A DNA stretch of 64,000 bases. It comes from Bacteroidales bacterium. GTDB taxonomy: Bacteria; Bacteroidota; Bacteroidia; Bacteroidales; UBA7332. Positions 8,409 through 17,205 of this stretch are shown here, one piece after another; positions within the stretch are counted from its first letter, which is position 1; each line of letters begins with the position of its first letter. The DNA lies in assembly GCA_028687995.1 (NCBI GenBank), contig JAQTZA010000006.1:156486-220485 (forward strand), written 5' to 3'. The translations under genes and the position numbers were made by a program. Below the pieces are notes generated by a model that had not been told where the DNA came from, searched no databases, and worked only from the letters and a program-made list of their open reading frames with translations.

Positions 8409-8446
8409 TAAACTGCATTCGAAATTTTTTTGAATGCAGTTTTTTA
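8409..8446. terminator. Bidirectional terminator between convergent genes
   Basis: AAACTGCATTC (8410-8420) pairs perfectly with GAATGCAGTTT (8432-8442), followed by a T run on the plus strand. It lies between the sugar transferase and the converging lipoprotein gene, whose stop codon is in the T run. Confidence 0.88.
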
Positions 8447-9091
8447 TTGTCGGGCTGTCACGTGGAAACAGCCTTGTTTTACTTCATATTTCACGAAGCA
8501 TTTGTTGGCTTCTTTCATGTCGCGAAGCACTTCGGCCAATACCACCTTTAATTTCGATTTGTCAATCTCTATGTCGGTCGTATCTACTCGCTCGAAGCGC
8601 CAATAGGCTATGTCGAAGGTGGTGCCGTAGAGATGTGCCGAGTTGACATTTGCATTGGTGTTTTTCTTGTGCAATTTATCGATGTCTTCTTTCGAACGGA
8701 GAATGCTGGTAATGTGTATTTTATAGAGTGGAGCACCTTTGCTTATCAATGAATCTTGAAAACGAATGCCAATAGAATCGAGTCTTGCAGCCGCAATATT
8801 TACCAAAAAAGGTAATGAGCTGCGGAGGCTATCGACGGTGTAGTATTCGTTGGATTTGATTTCTACTAGCTTGTCTGCCATTTTAAGGGCTTGTTGCCGA
8901 GTGGAGATGGGTGAGATGCCAATGGTTGTGGCAACCGTTAGCTGTTTATCGTTCCGATCGTTGAAAGTGAGGTAGTATTTTGGGAAAGGTTTCAGCTCAA
9001 AATCATGAGTGATGCGTTTTTTTTCTTTTTGGCAAGAGGCGAGAGAGATAATAATGATAATAGCACTAATGATGTGTTGTGTTTTTCTCAT
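8444..9091 (-). CDS. Lipoprotein, DUF5715/M15 peptidase-like
   Basis: A 215-residue protein with a lipoprotein signal: a hydrophobic stretch (IISAIIIIIS) and lipobox SLASC with Cys20. The late part has NSAHLYGTTFDIAYWRF, close to the SxHxxGxAxD zinc motif of M15 D-Ala-D-Ala carboxypeptidases, and the protein ends with CFHVTAR, similar to the final zinc histidine motif of that fold. These fit a Bacteroidetes lipoprotein family I recall as DUF5715. A role in peptidoglycan peptide cleavage at the outer or inner membrane periplasmic face is inference; activity is not shown. It is transcribed alone, divergently from phoH. Confidence 0.65.
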   Translation of the reverse strand: MRKTQHIISAIIIIISLASCQKEKKRITHDFELKPFPKYYLTFNDRNDKQLTVATTIGISPISTRQQALKMADKLVEIKSNEYYTVDSLRSSLPFLVNIAAARLDSIGIRFQDSLISKGAPLYKIHITSILRSKEDIDKLHKKNTNANVNSAHLYGTTFDIAYWRFERVDTTDIEIDKSKLKVVLAEVLRDMKEANKCFVKYEVKQGCFHVTARQ

Positions 9092-9158
9092 AAAATGGGC
9101 TTCTTTGAATTTTTTTCGAAAATAATAAATGTTTCTGAAACTATTAGTGTGGTTTCAT

Positions 9159-9166
9159 TATATTTG
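9159..9166 (+). promoter_or_regulatory. -7 box of phoH
   Basis: TATATTTG fits TAnnTTTG, about 118 bases before the phoH start. Confidence 0.5.
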
Positions 9167-9231
9167 TGAAAAATAGAGTAATCAAGCGGACAAGGAAACC
9201 AGTGAAAGGCATATTTTGACTTCTTTTTTTG

Positions 9232-9271
9232 TAACTCATAACTTATAATTAAAAACTCATAACTCATAACT
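9232..9271 (+). repeat. Short direct repeats AACTCATAAC before phoH
   Basis: AACTCATAAC occurs at 9233-9242 and overlapping copies at about 9254-9272, with a variant ACTTATAATT between. This is a simple-sequence repeat in the 5' untranslated region, ending 12 bases before the start codon. Confidence 0.7.
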
Positions 9272-9283
9272 CTTCTTCCAAGT

Positions 9284-10249
9284 ATGATTGAAAAGATAAT
9301 TCTGTTCGAACAAGTTGATTTAGCTGTGTTTTACGGCGTGAATAACTGCAATATACAGTTGCTGAAAACGCTTTTCCCAAAATTGAGAATAGCTGCTCGA
9401 GGTAGTGTGATGAAGGTCATTGGCGAGGAACAAGATGCCGAATCATTCGAACGAATCATTCGGCAATTGGAGTCGTATTGCGTGGAGTTTAATGTGCTCA
9501 ACGAAGAGGCGATTGTCAGTATTGTGAAAGGCAGTCAGCCCGTTGAAATTCGACTCGATAACCTCATTATTCATGGAGTGGGAGGCAAATCGATTTGTTC
9601 TCGCACGCTGAATCAGAAGAAGTTGGTCGAAGAGTTTGAGAAGAACGATATGGTGTTTGCGCTTGGACCAGCAGGCTCTGGCAAAACTTATGTGGCGATT
9701 GCATTAGCGGTGCGAGCGCTTAAAAACAAAGAGGTGAAGAAGATTATCTTGAGTCGTCCGGCAGTAGAAGCTGGCGAAAAATTGGGATTTTTGCCAGGTG
9801 ATATGAAGGAGAAGATTGATCCGTATCTTCAACCGCTTTACGATGCATTGCAGGATATGCTGCCTGCGTTGAAATTGAAAGAGTATCTGGAAACGAACGT
9901 GATACAAATCGCACCACTGGCTTTTATGCGTGGACGAACGCTGAGTGAGGCGGTGATTATTCTGGATGAAGCGCAAAATACAACGACACAGCAGATAAAG
10001 ATGTTTCTCACCCGATTGGGAATGGGGGCGAAGATGATTATTACGGGTGATATTACGCAGATAGATTTACCACCGGTGCAAAAGTCGGGGATGATACAGG
10101 CGTTACAGATTCTTCGTGGCGTGAAAGGAATTGGCAAAGTGGAGTTTGATAAGTCGGACATCGTGCGGCATAAACTGGTGCAACGCATTGTGGAGGCTTA
10201 CGAGAAGGAGGATGAACGGCGTAAAGCGGAGAAGGTGACGAATGAGTAG
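9284..10249 (+). CDS. phoH: PhoH-family ATPase (YbeZ-like)
   Basis: A 321-residue cytoplasmic ATPase of the PhoH/YbeZ family, linked in other bacteria to the endonuclease YbeY and to rRNA and RNA quality control. Seen: an N-terminal KH-like part (about 1-90), Walker A GPAGSGKT at 128-135, SRPAVEAGEKLGFLPGD (about 157-173), AFMRGRTL (about 213-220), Walker B VIILDEAQN at 224-232, MFLTRLGMGAKMIITGDITQIDLP and a C-terminal IVRHKLVQRIVEAYE. Length is normal. In contrast to many genomes no ybeY lies next to it. It ends 72 bases before the HlyD-like gene; a functional link with the exporter is unlikely. Confidence 0.94.
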   Translation: MIEKIILFEQVDLAVFYGVNNCNIQLLKTLFPKLRIAARGSVMKVIGEEQDAESFERIIRQLESYCVEFNVLNEEAIVSIVKGSQPVEIRLDNLIIHGVGGKSICSRTLNQKKLVEEFEKNDMVFALGPAGSGKTYVAIALAVRALKNKEVKKIILSRPAVEAGEKLGFLPGDMKEKIDPYLQPLYDALQDMLPALKLKEYLETNVIQIAPLAFMRGRTLSEAVIILDEAQNTTTQQIKMFLTRLGMGAKMIITGDITQIDLPPVQKSGMIQALQILRGVKGIGKVEFDKSDIVRHKLVQRIVEAYEKEDERRKAEKVTNE

Positions 10250-10321
10250 TGTTTTTTATTAACTTTACGTTTTGTATTAAAAATTGTTTTCATTTACAAA
10301 GAATCGAAAATACTGTAATAC

Positions 10322-11470
10322 ATGGATAAGCACATTTTCCCTCCCGAAATTATAGAGTTTTCAGCCGAAAACCATTTTGTGAGAAATCACTCCAAAAGCA
10401 AAATCATTTATCAAATTTTCATTGTCGCGCTCTTAGCCTTTCTTGTAGCGATGCCATTTATCTCTGTCGATATTACAACGCAAAGCCGTGGCGTAGTTCG
10501 CACTCCCAACGAGAATAATCAGTTGCAAACCTCTATTTCGGGTGAAATTGCTCGTACTGATGTCGAGGAAAATAGGGTGGTAAAAAAGGGCGACACCTTG
10601 TTGTGGCTGAGCACTCAGAAGCTCGACGAACAGATGCTCGTAGCGCATAAGAAGATGGAAGAGAATCGTCAGATTATTCGCGATATTGATCTACTGATGG
10701 GAGGCAAGCAGCCTATTGGGTACAAGTATGTAGGCGAATATAACGAGATGTTCAACAAACGGAATGAGCTGACTACGCAGATTCTATTTGCAGAACGAGA
10801 GTTGAAACGCGCCGAGTCACTCTACCAAAAGAAAGTGTTAGCCGAAGCGGATTACTTGCAAGAGAAGAACAAATACGATTTGGCGGGTAAGCAACTGGAG
10901 TTATCGACCAGCGAATACCACAATCGTTGGCAAACGGATAAGAAACGGTTGGAACTTGACAACATCGACTTGGCATCTCAAATAGAACAACTGCGCAAAG
11001 AGAAGCGGAATTATTCAATTGTAGCCTCTTCCGATGGCTCGATTATTCAAAGTGCTGGAATGCAAACGGGTAGTTTTATCACTCCCGGACAAATTGTGGG
11101 TTATCTTTCGCAAGAGGCAAATCTGATTGTGGAGTGCTATGTGAAACCATCTGATATTGGATTCATTCGATTGAATCAAGCCGTCTCTTTTCAGTTCGAT
11201 GCCTTTAATTACAGAGAGTGGGGCTCGTTGGCGGGTAAAGTGATAGAAATTTCGAACGATGTGTTTACCACAAGCAACAACGAAACGGTGTTTCGTGTGA
11301 GGTGTTCGTTGAACAAAAGAGAATTGACGTTGAGGAACGGTTATCAGGGCAATATCAAGAAGGGCATGGCTGTGACAGGTCAGTTTTACCTCACACAACG
11401 AACGTTGGCGCAATTGCTTTTCGACAAAATAGACGATTGGATGAATCCCAAACTCACTAAAATTCAATAG
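10322..11470 (+). CDS. HlyD-family membrane fusion protein of a peptide exporter
   Basis: The 382-residue protein has one N-terminal membrane segment (about 28-50, YQIFIVALLAFLVAMPFISV), then the split biotinyl/lipoyl-like half (SGEIARTDVEENRVVKKGDTL), a long alpha-helical hairpin with coiled-coil pattern (about 105-225), the second lipoyl half (YSIVASSDGSIIQSAGMQTGSFITPGQ, about 233-258) and a beta-barrel domain. This is the layout of periplasmic adaptors that join an inner-membrane ABC exporter to an outer-membrane channel. The C39 ABC transporter starts 2 bases after its stop, so they form one complex. No TolC-like gene is in the window. Confidence 0.88.
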   Translation: MDKHIFPPEIIEFSAENHFVRNHSKSKIIYQIFIVALLAFLVAMPFISVDITTQSRGVVRTPNENNQLQTSISGEIARTDVEENRVVKKGDTLLWLSTQKLDEQMLVAHKKMEENRQIIRDIDLLMGGKQPIGYKYVGEYNEMFNKRNELTTQILFAERELKRAESLYQKKVLAEADYLQEKNKYDLAGKQLELSTSEYHNRWQTDKKRLELDNIDLASQIEQLRKEKRNYSIVASSDGSIIQSAGMQTGSFITPGQIVGYLSQEANLIVECYVKPSDIGFIRLNQAVSFQFDAFNYREWGSLAGKVIEISNDVFTTSNNETVFRVRCSLNKRELTLRNGYQGNIKKGMAVTGQFYLTQRTLAQLLFDKIDDWMNPKLTKIQ

Positions 11471-11472
11471 TC

Positions 11473-13644
11473 ATGAACATAAAAATCAAACAACAAGATA
11501 TTACCGATTGTGGAGCCGCTTGTCTGGCATCGGTGGCAGCACACTACAAGCTGAAATTACCCATTGCTCGCATTCGCCAAATAGCAGGAACCGATAAAAA
11601 AGGAACAAACCTGTTTGGATTGTATCAAGCAGCAGAGCAACTCGGATTTCAATGCAAAGGGGTAAAAGCCAATCTGGAAGCACTCGCCACCATACCAACT
11701 CCCACCATTGCACATGTTATTGTGAAGGAGCGTTTGGAGCATTATGTGGTGATCTATTCGGTGAAAAAGGAGACGGTAAAATACATGGACCCCGGGGATG
11801 GAGTGATGCACAAAGTAACGGTAGATGAATTTCAAAAGATATGGACTGGCGTGCTGTTGTTGATTTCGCCGAGTGTTGATTTTCAGACAGGAGATACGAA
11901 GATTTCCAACTACAGTCGGTTTGTTTTTCTGCTTCGTCCGCACAAAAGCATTTTGATGCAATCCATTCTGGGTGCGATTCTTTATACCGTTTTAGGACTT
12001 TCTACCGCCATTTATATTCAGAAAATAGCCGATAATGTATTGGTGAATGGCAATACCAATCTGCTCAATCTCCTGAGTGTGGTGATGCTGATTCTGTTGG
12101 TTTTGCAACTGTTTATTGGTGCTGCCAAAAGCGTGTTTATGCTGCAAACAGGGCAAAAGATTGATGCGCAACTCATCTTGGGATACTACAAACATTTGCT
12201 CAAGTTACCGCAACAATTCTTCGACACCATGCGGGTGGGCGAGATTATTTCGCGGGTGAACGATGCCGTGAAGATACGTGCGTTCATCAACGAAACCATT
12301 GTGGGGATGATTGTCAATCTCTGCATTGTTGCCTTTTCGTTTGCCTTGATGTATATTTATAGTTGGAAGTTGGCGTTGATTATGTCTGCCATCATTCCGC
12401 TGTATGGATTGCTCTATGTGGTGGTGAATCGATTGAATAAAAGCAGGGAGCGCAAACTGATGGAAGGAACGGCGGAGCTCGAAAGCCAGTTGGTGGAGTC
12501 GATTAATGCAGTGCGAACCATCAAGCAGTTTGGCATCGAAGATTTTGCCAACTTGAAGACCGAATCGCGCTTTATCTCTTTGCTGAATACCGTTTACAAA
12601 TCGGGTATCAACACTCTTTTCTCCACCTTTTCTTCAGAGTTCTTGATTCGATTCTTCACCATTGTTGTGCTTTGGATAGGTTCTTACTTTGTGTTAGATA
12701 ATAGTATTACACCGGGTGAATTGCTCTCTTTTTATGCCATTATCGGATATTTTGCGGCACCGATGGCATCGCTCGTATCGATGAACAAAACCATACAAAA
12801 TGCCCTGATTGCAGCCGATCGTCTGTTTGATATTATGGATTTGCAACGGGAAGAGGAGGGCGAAAAGATAGAACTCAACCCCGAATTTATCGGGGATATT
12901 CGCTTCGAACAGGTTACGTTTAGCTACGGCACACGCACCGATGTGTTCGAAGAGTTTAATCTGGAGATTTCGAAAGGAAAACTCACCGCTATCATTGGTG
13001 AGAGTGGTTCGGGCAAGACTACGTTGGCGGTGTTGTTGCAAAAACTCTATCCCATCAACGGTGGGAAGATATACATCGGCGATCACAACATCGACTATTT
13101 CACCAATGCCAGTTTGCGGCGATTGATTAGCAGTGTGCCGCAGGAGTTGAACCTCTTTTCGGGCAATGTGATTGAGAATATTGCCGTAGGAGATTTTGCG
13201 CCCAATACCGAGCGCATCATTCAGATCTGCAAGAGGCTGGGGATGTTGGATTTTATTGAGAAATTGCCCAAAGGATTCTCTACACACATCGGAGAGAATG
13301 GCTCCACACTCTCTGGCGGACAGAAACAGCGATTGGCGATTGCCCGTGCGCTCTACAAATCACCCGAAATACTTATTCTCGATGAGGCCACTTCGTCGCT
13401 CGACTCCGAATCGGAGAACTATGTGCAACAAACCATCCAACACTTGGTGGAGAGTGGTAAAACGGTCATTGTGATTGCTCATCGCCTCAGCACGGTGGTG
13501 AATGCCGATAAGATTGTGGTGCTACACGAAGGCAAAGTGATAGAGGAGGGCACGCATCGTAGCTTGTTTGCTGCCAAAGGTGTTTATCATGCCATGTGGC
13601 AAAAGCAAATTCCCAAAGAGCTAAGGGGAGAGTTGATTTTGTAG
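11473..13644 (+). CDS. Peptidase C39 domain ABC transporter (bacteriocin/peptide exporter)
   Basis: A 723-residue exporter that cleaves double-glycine leader peptides and exports the product. N-terminal C39 peptidase: TDCGAAC with catalytic Cys13, EHYVVIY with His90, and YMDPGDG with Asp106, so the triad is intact. Then five or six membrane helices (about 155-430) and a nucleotide-binding domain: Walker A IGESGSGKTT (about 505-514), signature LSGGQKQRLAIARAL, Walker B ILILDEATSSLD and the switch His in VIAHRLST. The gene follows the HlyD-like gene by 2 bases. No GG-leader peptide gene is visible in the gaps around it, so its substrate must be encoded elsewhere or be unlike known precursors. 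Confidence 0.93.
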   Translation: MNIKIKQQDITDCGAACLASVAAHYKLKLPIARIRQIAGTDKKGTNLFGLYQAAEQLGFQCKGVKANLEALATIPTPTIAHVIVKERLEHYVVIYSVKKETVKYMDPGDGVMHKVTVDEFQKIWTGVLLLISPSVDFQTGDTKISNYSRFVFLLRPHKSILMQSILGAILYTVLGLSTAIYIQKIADNVLVNGNTNLLNLLSVVMLILLVLQLFIGAAKSVFMLQTGQKIDAQLILGYYKHLLKLPQQFFDTMRVGEIISRVNDAVKIRAFINETIVGMIVNLCIVAFSFALMYIYSWKLALIMSAIIPLYGLLYVVVNRLNKSRERKLMEGTAELESQLVESINAVRTIKQFGIEDFANLKTESRFISLLNTVYKSGINTLFSTFSSEFLIRFFTIVVLWIGSYFVLDNSITPGELLSFYAIIGYFAAPMASLVSMNKTIQNALIAADRLFDIMDLQREEEGEKIELNPEFIGDIRFEQVTFSYGTRTDVFEEFNLEISKGKLTAIIGESGSGKTTLAVLLQKLYPINGGKIYIGDHNIDYFTNASLRRLISSVPQELNLFSGNVIENIAVGDFAPNTERIIQICKRLGMLDFIEKLPKGFSTHIGENGSTLSGGQKQRLAIARALYKSPEILILDEATSSLDSESENYVQQTIQHLVESGKTVIVIAHRLSTVVNADKIVVLHEGKVIEEGTHRSLFAAKGVYHAMWQKQIPKELRGELIL

Positions 13645-13677
13645 TGGTAAGGACATGTAGATTGTTTCAATTTACTT

Positions 13678-13792
13678 GCCCCTAAATCCCCTGAAGGGGA
13701 CTTTTACTGAGGTGCAATTATGAAAAGTTGATCATTGATAAACAATTATTTAACAGTAGAATCTCAAAGTCCCCTTCAGGGGATTTAGGGGC
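13678..13792. repeat. MITE-like palindromic repeat, family B copy 1
   Basis: A 115-bp element with perfect 27-bp terminal inverted repeats: it begins GCCCCTAAATCCCCTGAAGG and ends with the reverse complement at 13766-13792. The interior (13705-13765) matches, in inverse orientation, the interior of the copy at 26158-26271. It fills the gap between the exporter gene and the thioredoxin-like gene; otherwise that gap holds nothing recognisable. Confidence 0.88.
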
Positions 13793-13869
13793 TTTAATGA
13801 GAGTTAGTCTTCCCTCACTCCCTTCAACGAAGTGCGGGAGATATAAAATAAAATAAAATCAAACCAAAT

Positions 13870-15069
13870 ATGAAAAAAACATTGATAACATTTTTCTTCT
13901 TTTTGAATTTAGTTGGTACCTATTCTTATTCTCAACTTTTTGTTTTGAATGGAAATATTAAAATGGGATCGTCTGGTGTTGCTGAATTATCTTACTGGAA
14001 ATTTGAACGACAAAAATCTGAGCAGGTAAAATTAACAGCTCCAATTAAAAAAGGAAAATTTCTGATAAAAGGATATTTGAAAGAGCCAGTTGAGGCTGAG
14101 TTGAAGATTGCTGATGTTAAAACAATATTATATATTGAACCAACAGTTATGACATTGAATATGTCTTACAAACAACCAGACAAGTTTAACCTAATAGGGT
14201 CAAAGACTCAATTAGAATGTAACAAACTGAAAATTGCAAAAGAAAAATATGATCAGCGTTTAGAACGAAACACATTACAGTTACACTTAATTGATAAAAA
14301 ACTTGATAGTTTACAGAAGGCTAATCAGAGTTTGACGGAACTTTCCATTGAGAAAGATATGTTTTTACGCCAACGTGATTCAACTTTTAATTCGTTGGCC
14401 AAGATTATGGTTGATGCCGTTCGATCAAATAGAAATTCATCTTATCCAATAGTTTCCAATTTATTTAGTATTTATCTTTCTCGAGGTTATATTTCGATTG
14501 ACACGGCGAAAACAATTCTCGAAAGATTATCTCCAAAAGTTAAAGCTTATCAAAAGACAATCGAACTTATGGAATATATTCAAATGAAGACTAATACATC
14601 TATTGGTTCAATTGCTCCAGATTTTAAGATTTCTGATTTTAATGGAAAAGTTATATCTCTTTCGAGTTTTCGAAACAAGAATTATGTCTTGCTTGATTTT
14701 TGGGCAAGCTGGTGTTCGCCGTGTATCGAAGGAATGGCGCATTTGAAAAAACTGCACAAACTTTATTATAGCAAAGGATTACAAATAATAGGTGTTTCGG
14801 TGGATCGAGATAAAGAGCAATGGCTTGCCTCAATTGAAAAATTTCATTTATCTGAATGGATTCAGGTACTTGGTGTGCAAAACCTCAAAAAGTACAATGA
14901 TGAATATGTAAATAAAGAAGATATTGTTCAGAAATACCCAACGGATGGAGGAGTCCCCATATACATATTGATTGACAAAACTGGAAAAATCATTGCTAAG
15001 TGGGAAGTGTATTCTGAGGAAAATGAAACAGAGCAAGATAAATTGTTAAGTGAAATTTTCAGGGAGTAA
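13870..15069 (+). CDS. TlpA-like thioredoxin-domain protein with DUF4369-type N-terminus
   Basis: A 399-residue exported protein. Residues 1-21 form a signal peptide (KTLITFFFFLNLVGTYSYS). Residues about 22-110 resemble the DUF4369 beta-domain found before thioredoxin folds in Bacteroidetes; a helical linker follows (about 115-235). The C-terminal thioredoxin domain (about 243-395) has APDFKISDFNGK, LDFWASWCSPC with the redox CxxC near 281-284, and the cis-proline loop GGVPIYILID. Such proteins act as periplasmic disulfide reductases or isomerases. It lies 225 bases after the exporter; helping fold an exported cysteine peptide is a possible but unproven role. Base composition is lower in GC than the exporter genes. 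Confidence 0.88.
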   Translation: MKKTLITFFFFLNLVGTYSYSQLFVLNGNIKMGSSGVAELSYWKFERQKSEQVKLTAPIKKGKFLIKGYLKEPVEAELKIADVKTILYIEPTVMTLNMSYKQPDKFNLIGSKTQLECNKLKIAKEKYDQRLERNTLQLHLIDKKLDSLQKANQSLTELSIEKDMFLRQRDSTFNSLAKIMVDAVRSNRNSSYPIVSNLFSIYLSRGYISIDTAKTILERLSPKVKAYQKTIELMEYIQMKTNTSIGSIAPDFKISDFNGKVISLSSFRNKNYVLLDFWASWCSPCIEGMAHLKKLHKLYYSKGLQIIGVSVDRDKEQWLASIEKFHLSEWIQVLGVQNLKKYNDEYVNKEDIVQKYPTDGGVPIYILIDKTGKIIAKWEVYSEENETEQDKLLSEIFRE

Positions 15070-15317
15070 CTGATCTTATTCAATGTAGGTAGCAAAAGCG
15101 GATAGTATATCCCGTTTGACAATCTTTGCCCCTTATTAGCTCCGCTGATTTTCAATTCTTCGTCAAGGCGGATTTGTAATCCGCCTTATTGGATACGAGA
15201 TGGATTTGCAATCCGACAATATGAATTTTAGAGTATTATTCATATCTTGGTCGTCGGAACAACCTTAGCAAATTAACTTGTACTCGCAGACTCATTAAAT
15301 ATTCCGCCTTCCGCGGG
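15070..15317. other. Intergenic region with short hairpin repeats
   Basis: No gene is seen. It holds AGGCGGAT-ttgt-AATCCGCCT (about 15162-15183) and a weaker CGGATTTGCAATCCG palindrome after it. The words TCGTCAAGGCGGA and TTAGC(T)CCGCT recur at 29120-29160, so they belong to a dispersed repeat. Confidence 0.6.
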
Positions 15318-15484
15318 ACTTACTTTTTTTCATGCAAAAAAAAGTAAGCAAAAAATGCTTCATCGAAAAGAACTCGCTCGCTCGTCCATACAATATTTGT
15401 TTGCTTTGCTGTAAGTTGTAGATGGACTACTCACTCTACAGCTTTTCGATAGTTTGGAATTTGTATTTGTCCCCGCTGGGACTT
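15318..15484 (+). repeat. Dispersed repeat family C, copy 1
   Basis: This segment matches the reverse complement of 33231-33430. Shared parts in order: a hairpin CTTACTTTTTTT/AAAAAAAGTAAG, GCTCGTCCAT-like words, AAGTTGTAGATGGACTAC, ACTCACTCTACA, TTCGATAGTTTGG and TTTGTCCCCGCTGGGACT. It is not coding in any frame. Confidence 0.75.
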
Positions 15485-15539
15485 ACGAAAAACTATTCGT
15501 TACCTTAAGTTCCCTCATTCCCTCATCCCCTATTTTTTC

Positions 15540-15547
15540 TATCTTTG
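15540..15547 (+). promoter_or_regulatory. -7 box of the TPR-HTH regulator
   Basis: TATCTTTG is a perfect TAnnTTTG, 22 bases before the ATG at 15570. Confidence 0.65.
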
Positions 15548-15569
15548 CAACATCAATCCCCACTATTTG

Positions 15570-17183
15570 ATGTTCAAACGGATTCCATACCTTATTCTCT
15601 CCCTCGTGTTGGTGGCCTGCACGCAGTACAATGCCGATTTGCAGCTTGCCGATCGGTTGATGGAGAGTGCGCCCGATTCCTCTTTGCATATCCTGCAACG
15701 CATTCCTGCTAACAAGATATACCGTAGCGAAAACAAAGCACTTTATGCCTTGTTGATGAGCCATGCGTTGGATAAAAACGAAATTAAACTTCAATCTGAT
15801 TCACTCTCGGCCATTGCCGCAAGCTATTTTGGAAATGATGACCCCAAACGAGCAGGATATGCTTGGTTCTTTTATGCACGCACAGCTCAGAATTGTGGTA
15901 ATGTAAAGGATCAGGCGAGTCGCTTGCTTAAAGCCCAGGATTTCTCTGAAAAATCAAAGAATCTGAAACTATGTGGATTAGTATATGCCGATATAGCATT
16001 AATGTATAGTTCACAGAATCAGTATGATAGTTCTATCTGTTATTATAAATATACATTCCATTCGTTGAATCCGCAAAAAGATATTTATAATAGTTCGTTA
16101 GTTTTGCTGAGTATTGGAGAGAATTTTCGAAAGATGGAGAAATTTGATAGTGCGATGTATTATTTTCAATTAGCTGAGAAATATTCGAAAAAAACAGAAG
16201 ATACAAATATACTTTCTGCGATATACCGCAACTTGGGATCTGGTTATTTTAAAGTTAAGTCTTATGAGAAAGCATTGGAATATTTTTCAAAAGTTCCACA
16301 AACTGGTATCGATTTGTATGATAGTAATAAGTGGCTTCTAGTTGCGAATGTATATTTGGAATTAGGAATGGTCGATTCTGCGAGAGTGAATTTGAAAAAA
16401 GTTAGAATTGTAAAAGAATTAGCTCCTCATTATTATGAATTGCAGATGTTGATAAACGAAAAGGAGAAGAATATATCAAATGCTCTTTTATTTGCTAAAA
16501 GAGTAAATTCAGCTAACGATTCACTTTATGAGTATAAACTTAAAGAGAGTTTTGCCGGTCTCGAGAAGAAATACAAGTATCAGGGTTTGCAAATTGCCAA
16601 TCAAGAGCTAGAGATTCAAAACAAACAAAAGAATTTTTATCTCCTGTTGGCATTATTCGTGTTGATTGCTTTTGGTTTACTGTTTACGTTGTGGCGGCTG
16701 AAGGTGAAGCGTGAAGAGTTAATCGTACAGGCAAAATTGTTAGCGGTAGAGAAATCGTTGGTGAAGACAGAGAAATTGAAATTCGAGAAAGAACACGAAA
16801 ACAACCTGATTCTCGAAAAGCAAGCGAAGCTGCAAAATATAGTGATGCTCAATATTGAACACCATCGCAAAAATGCCATCCAAAGACCCACATCGGCAAG
16901 CGGTAAAGCGGACGATTCGAAAGCCACTTTCTACGACGAGCTGATTGCTTGCATGGATTTGGAGTACAACGACATCTCACATCGGTTGAACGCACAATTC
17001 CCCAGTCTCACGCAACAAGATATCTTGATCTGTTGTCTTCTCCTTGCCGGATTCGACACCGGTATGATGGCGTCTGTGATGGATGTAAAACTCGATTCGA
17101 TGCGTACCCGCCGCACACGATTGCGTAACAAACTCAATCTGTCGAATGCCGATAAGTTAGTCGATTATTTGAGTGGGTTTTAA
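15570..17183 (+). CDS. Membrane TPR protein with C-terminal HTH-like domain
   Basis: A 537-residue protein of a common Bacteroidetes type. Residues 1-17 form a lipoprotein-like signal (RIPYLILSLVLVACTQ). Several TPR units follow (about 60-330; for example CYYKYTFHSLNPQKD, YYFQLAEKYSKK and ALEYFSKVPQ), then one membrane helix (about 352-373, FYLLLALFVLIAFGLLFTLW), a coiled coil (about 375-425) and a C-terminal region (about 450-537). That region, with SLTQQDILICCLLLAGFDTGMMASVM, RTRRTRLRNKLNL and ADKLVDYL, resembles the helix-turn-helix tail of such proteins. They are thought to sense periplasmic signals and act on DNA from the membrane. ATG 15570 is preferred to an adjoining TTG at 15567. The target is unknown; the exporter/TlpA genes upstream are candidates by position only. 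Confidence 0.75.
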   Translation: MFKRIPYLILSLVLVACTQYNADLQLADRLMESAPDSSLHILQRIPANKIYRSENKALYALLMSHALDKNEIKLQSDSLSAIAASYFGNDDPKRAGYAWFFYARTAQNCGNVKDQASRLLKAQDFSEKSKNLKLCGLVYADIALMYSSQNQYDSSICYYKYTFHSLNPQKDIYNSSLVLLSIGENFRKMEKFDSAMYYFQLAEKYSKKTEDTNILSAIYRNLGSGYFKVKSYEKALEYFSKVPQTGIDLYDSNKWLLVANVYLELGMVDSARVNLKKVRIVKELAPHYYELQMLINEKEKNISNALLFAKRVNSANDSLYEYKLKESFAGLEKKYKYQGLQIANQELEIQNKQKNFYLLLALFVLIAFGLLFTLWRLKVKREELIVQAKLLAVEKSLVKTEKLKFEKEHENNLILEKQAKLQNIVMLNIEHHRKNAIQRPTSASGKADDSKATFYDELIACMDLEYNDISHRLNAQFPSLTQQDILICCLLLAGFDTGMMASVMDVKLDSMRTRRTRLRNKLNLSNADKLVDYLSGF

Positions 17184-17205
17184 GTTGTATTGTTAAGTGT
17201 TCGTT

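Noticed and set aside
9232..9271. Operator array made of AACTCATAAC repeats
   Set aside because: The repeats lie downstream of the likely phoH promoter and look like a simple-sequence expansion; nothing links them to a regulator.
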